Below are positions 61,369-64,000 of a DNA stretch of 64,000 nucleotides, in pieces. The position numbers and the translations under genes are program-made. Numbering within the stretch: the stretch's first letter is position 1; each line of letters begins with the position of its first letter. The notes under the pieces were generated by a model. It did no database searches. It was given only the letters and a program-made list of their open reading frames with translations, and was not told the origin of the DNA. Origin of the DNA: Hymenobacter elongatus (GTDB lineage Bacteria; Bacteroidota; Bacteroidia; Cytophagales; Hymenobacteraceae); the NCBI RefSeq assembly GCF_004745955.1, contig NZ_SRLD01000021.1, positions 1 to 64,000 of the forward strand, read 5' to 3'.

Positions 61369-62394
61369 TTACTTACCTAGGGTCTGTTGCCATTTCCAGG
61401 AGCTAGCCAGGGCCTCGTCCAGCGTGGCGGTGGTTTTGAAGCCCAGCTCTTGTGTGGCCTTGGTCACGTCGGCATAAATGGCGGGCACGTCGCCGAGGCG
61501 AGGCGGGCCAATGGTGTAGTTCAGCTTGTGGCCGGTAGCGCGCTCAAAGGCCTGCACCACTTCCAGCACGCTGTTGCCGTGGCCGGTGCCCACATTAAAG
61601 GTTTCTACCGCGTCGCCGGTGCCATCGAGTAGGCGCTGCACCGCTACCACGTGGGCCTTGGCCAGGTCTACCACGTGCACATAGTCGCGGATGTTGGTGC
61701 CGTCGGGCGTGTCGTAGGTATTGCCGTAGATGGTCAGCTTTTCGCGGATTCCGGCCGCCGTCTGGGTGATAAACGGCACCAGATTATTGGGAATTCCCAG
61801 CGGCAACTCGCCGATGCGGGCCGACGCGTGCGCCCCTATCGGGTTGAAGTAGCGCAGCAGAATGGTCCGGATAGCACCTTTCGACACCGAGGCCACATCG
61901 TTCAGGATGTCCTCGCACATCTTCTTGGTGTTGCCGTAGGGCGAAGTGGCCGGCTTGGTCGGCGTTTGCTCCGTCACGGGCAGCTGGTCGGGAATGCCAT
62001 ACACGGTGCACGACGACGAGAAGACCAGGTTGCTGACCCCAAACTCGGGCATCACCCGCAGCAGCGTTAGCAGCGAGCCAATGTTGTTGTGGTAGTATTT
62101 CAGCGGCTCCTGCACCGATTCGCCTACCGCCTTAAAAGCGGCAAAGTGAATGATACCCCGAATACCCTGCTCTTGGTCGAACACTCCGCGCAACGCAGTT
62201 TCGTCGCCGCAGTCGATGCGGTAGCATGGCACTTCCACGCCCAGAATGGCGCGGATGCCTGCCAGCACCGATTCCCGCGAGTTGCTGAAATCATCGACTA
62301 TAATAGGCTCATAGCCGGCCTCATACAGCTCAACCACCGCGTGGGAGCCAATGTAGCCTGCGCCACCCGTAACCAGTATTTTCGTTCGTTCCAT
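61369..62394 (-). CDS. galE: UDP-glucose 4-epimerase
   Basis: 341 residues. VTGGAGYIGSHAVVELYEAG (about 9-28) binds NAD+. FAAFKAVGESVQEPLKYY, the catalytic Ser in SSSCTVYG, YGNTKKMCEDIL (YxxxK) and RYFNPIGAHASARIGE are GalE hallmarks. It interconverts UDP-glucose and UDP-galactose for polysaccharide synthesis or galactose use. It lies within the sugar cluster, 106 bp after the TviB-like gene. Confidence 0.96.
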   Translation of the reverse strand: MERTKILVTGGAGYIGSHAVVELYEAGYEPIIVDDFSNSRESVLAGIRAILGVEVPCYRIDCGDETALRGVFDQEQGIRGIIHFAAFKAVGESVQEPLKYYHNNIGSLLTLLRVMPEFGVSNLVFSSSCTVYGIPDQLPVTEQTPTKPATSPYGNTKKMCEDILNDVASVSKGAIRTILLRYFNPIGAHASARIGELPLGIPNNLVPFITQTAAGIREKLTIYGNTYDTPDGTNIRDYVHVVDLAKAHVVAVQRLLDGTGDAVETFNVGTGHGNSVLEVVQAFERATGHKLNYTIGPPRLGDVPAIYADVTKATQELGFKTTATLDEALASSWKWQQTLGK

Positions 62395-62500
62395 TCTTCC
62401 TGTGAAATGGTGAGGGGGGAAGCTGATGAGATGAAGAGGAGCCGTTTAGCTCGCGCGAAGCCGTGCCGGACAAACCCGTTCCCTCTTTTCACCAGCTCGC

Positions 62501-63799
62501 TTATAAGCTCCAATACTGCATTTGCTGCATCTTACCACGGTACAGGCCTTTGATATCGACCAGTACGGGGTTCTCGGAAGTAATAGACTGGAAATAGGCT
62601 TCGTCCAGTGCCAGGTACGGATTGTGGCTCACGGCCACCAGCACGGCATCGTAGTCTGTGCGCACCTGGTCGGCCGGAATCAGGCGGAAGCCATACTCGT
62701 GGTGCAACTCGTCGGAGTCGGCGTGCGGATCGACGATATCGACGTTGACGGAGAAGTTTTTCAGTTCCTGAATCACGTCGGCCACCTTGGAATTGCGGAT
62801 ATCTTCCACGTTTTCCTTGAACGTAGCGCCCATCACCAGCACCCGGCTTTTGGCCACGTCTTTGCCCTGCTTAATCATCATCTGCACCGTTTTGCGGGCG
62901 ATGTACGCTCCCATGTTGTCGTTGGTCGTGCGGCCCGAAAGAATCACCTTCGCGTCGTAGCCCAGCTCTTTGGCCTTGTAGGTCAGGTAATAAGGATCGA
63001 CACCGATGCAGTGGCCACCGACGAGGCCGGGCGAGAACTTCAGGAAATTCCACTTGGTGCCGGCAGCTTCGAGCACTTCGTAGGTATTGATGCTCATGCG
63101 GTCGAAAATCATCGACAGCTCGTTCATCAAGGCGATGTTCACGTCGCGCTGGGTGTTTTCAATGATCTTGGCCGCTTCCGCCACTTTAATGCTGCTGGCG
63201 CGGTGCACGCCGGCCGTGATAACCAGCTCGTAAACTTTAGCAATGATATCCAGCGACTCGGCGTCGCAGCCCGATACCACTTTCACGATGCGGGCCAGCG
63301 TGTGCTCCTTGTCGCCGGGGTTGATGCGCTCGGGCGAGTAGCCCACTTTGAAATCGCCATTGGCGAAGCTCAGGCCCGAATGCTTTTCCATCACCGGAAT
63401 GCAGTCTTCCTCGGTGCAACCGGGGTATACGGTGCTTTCGAACACCACGTAGTCGCCCTTCTTCAGCACTTTGCCCACGCTGCTCGAAGCGCCCAGCAGC
63501 GGCTTCAGGTCGGGTTGGGCGTGCTCGTCGATGGGCGTTGGCACCGCTACGATGAAGAAGGTAGCCTCGCGCAACACTTCCAGCGAATCGGTGAAGGTGA
63601 TGTCACAGCCTTCAAAATCCTTGGCTTCCAACTCGCCGCTGGGGTCAATGTTGTTCCGCATCAGATCCACGCGCGCGGCGTTGATGTCGAAGCCGATAAC
63701 GCTGAGCTTGCGGGCAAATTCGAGGGCGATGGGCAGACCCACGTAGCCGAGGCCGATGACGGCTAGTTTATTCTGTTTCTGGAGGAGTTGCTCGTACAC
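62501..63799 (-). CDS. Nucleotide-sugar dehydrogenase, TviB/WbpO-like
   Basis: 432 residues from GTG at 63799. NAD-dependent double oxidation of a UDP-HexNAc to its uronic acid. N-terminal Rossmann motif VIGLGYVGLPIALEFARK (about 14-31); FIVAVPTPIDEHAQPDL; ESTVYPGCTEEDCIPVM; YSPERINPGDKEH; catalytic Cys near 264 in GLVGGHCIGVDPYYL; and C-terminal VLVMGATFKENVEDIRNS. YPGCTEE and ERINPGDK fit TviB/WbpO better than WbpA or UDP-glucose dehydrogenase, so UDP-GlcNAcA or UDP-GalNAcA is the expected product. It lies only 16 bp from the stop of the WbpD-like gene, probably in the same operon. Confidence 0.92.
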   Translation of the reverse strand: MYEQLLQKQNKLAVIGLGYVGLPIALEFARKLSVIGFDINAARVDLMRNNIDPSGELEAKDFEGCDITFTDSLEVLREATFFIVAVPTPIDEHAQPDLKPLLGASSSVGKVLKKGDYVVFESTVYPGCTEEDCIPVMEKHSGLSFANGDFKVGYSPERINPGDKEHTLARIVKVVSGCDAESLDIIAKVYELVITAGVHRASSIKVAEAAKIIENTQRDVNIALMNELSMIFDRMSINTYEVLEAAGTKWNFLKFSPGLVGGHCIGVDPYYLTYKAKELGYDAKVILSGRTTNDNMGAYIARKTVQMMIKQGKDVAKSRVLVMGATFKENVEDIRNSKVADVIQELKNFSVNVDIVDPHADSDELHHEYGFRLIPADQVRTDYDAVLVAVSHNPYLALDEAYFQSITSENPVLVDIKGLYRGKMQQMQYWSL

Positions 63800-63815
63800 G
63801 TTGCGAAATTCAGAG

Positions 63816-64000
63816 TTAGCGGATGCTACTACGGGAAACCTGGTGATTGGTCAATATATATTGCTCGCCACTTTCCGGGCAAGTGGCGTGGCCAGCCACA
63901 TCAAACTGCAGCCGGTGCCCGAAAGTGCTCATCCAGCCGTGGTGCCGGGCCGGATTGCCGTATACTAACGCATACGGCTGCACGTCTTTGGTGACTACCG
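63816..64000 (-). CDS. WbpD/WlbB-like sugar N-acetyltransferase, C-terminal fragment (runs off the right edge)
   Basis: The minus strand is open from the window edge to a TAA at 63816-63818, encoding 60 residues in frame. It reads VVTKDVQPYALVYGNPAR, then GWMSTFGHRLQF and a TCPESGEQYIL tail. The first part is the end of a left-handed beta-helix acyltransferase (V.KDV..YALV.GNPAR). GW.S..GHRL.F with the Cys-containing CPESGE tail is typical of the WbpD/WlbB enzymes that acetylate UDP-2-acetamido-3-amino-glucuronate. It would be the first visible gene of an operon continuing into the TviB-like gene. Confidence 0.75.
   Translation of the reverse strand, partial: VVTKDVQPYALVYGNPARHHGWMSTFGHRLQFDVAGHATCPESGEQYILTNHQVSRSSIR

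Noticed and set aside
62522..63766. 414-codon plus-strand frame opposite the TviB-like gene
   Set aside because: Antisense shadow; the minus-strand frame carries all dehydrogenase motifs.
62501..63799. WbpA-type UDP-GlcNAc 6-dehydrogenase
   Set aside because: Signature segments (YPGCTEE, ERINPGDK, GGHCIGVDPYYL) fit TviB/WbpO better, although the adjacent WbpD-like gene would suit WbpA.
1..64000. tRNA, rRNA, CRISPR array, riboswitch, prophage or a defence island
   Set aside because: None recognised on either strand: no regular repeat-spacer array, no cloverleaf-like T-arm consensus noticed, no integrase, restriction or toxin-antitoxin genes.

Overview
The window looks like a chromosomal segment of a high-GC member of the Bacteroidota, most likely Hymenobacter or a close relative (Cytophagales). 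This rests on several signs: C-terminal type IX secretion (T9SS) sorting domains, a TonB-dependent receptor that begins with a carboxypeptidase-regulatory-like domain, many Cys-lipoproteins, Bacteroidota-type -7 promoter boxes (TAnnTTTG) in many gene leaders, and few visible Shine-Dalgarno sites. Gene density is high, and most convergent gene pairs are separated by a long, near-perfect bidirectional hairpin terminator. No rRNA, tRNA, CRISPR array or prophage was seen. The only mobile DNA recognised is the 5' end of a probable IS630-type transposase at the left edge.

Layout. 1-3.5 kb: transposase fragment, asnS and rpoN (sigma-54). 3.5-12.6 kb: three tandem paralogous secreted beta-propeller (BNR/sortilin-like) proteins with T9SS sorting domains, all apparently starting at non-ATG codons. 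12.7-13.3 kb: a PAP2-like membrane protein. 13.5-23.5 kb: most of a eukaryote-like kynurenine catabolic route (kmo; then 3-hydroxyanthranilate dioxygenase, ACMS decarboxylase and kynureninase in one run) with a TonB-dependent receptor, an AlkB-like dioxygenase, a membrane protein and an atypical SDR. 23.9-37.2 kb: an envelope-glycan-like region with five multi-spanning GT-C-type membrane proteins, a DPM1/GtrB-like GT2, a methyltransferase and a jelly-roll lipoprotein. Inserted in this region is a probable 2-aminomuconate-semialdehyde dehydrogenase, the next step after ACMS decarboxylase. 37.3-45.3 kb: TonB_C-domain lipoprotein, dipeptidyl-peptidase IV, FadL-like outer-membrane protein and lipoproteins. 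45.5-50 kb: proS, DinB-like, Crp/Fnr, NfeD and FloA. 50.2-58 kb: PorE-like OmpA protein, putative beta-barrel, lipoprotein, 2OG-Fe(II) oxygenase and ChrA. 58-64 kb: nucleotide-sugar cluster on the minus strand (partial WbpD-like acetyltransferase, TviB-like dehydrogenase, galE, rfbB, TviC-like epimerase, rfbA). Palindromic repeats lie in three of the gaps between these genes.

How the genes fit together. The kynurenine enzymes would take kynurenine to 3-hydroxykynurenine, 3-hydroxyanthranilate, ACMS, 2-aminomuconate semialdehyde and 2-aminomuconate. Tryptophan dioxygenase, formamidase and 2-aminomuconate deaminase are not in the window. The nucleotide-sugar genes would supply dTDP-4-keto-6-deoxyglucose, UDP-galactose-type sugars and UDP-HexNAc uronic acids for surface polysaccharide. 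The GT-C proteins, GT2 and methyltransferase look like machinery that uses polyprenyl-linked sugars. The features with the best claim to novelty are the GT-C region with its shared jelly-roll module, the three-copy T9SS propeller array, and a terminator-like hairpin that swallows the start codon of the TonB_C lipoprotein gene. No wholly new system could be proven from sequence alone.
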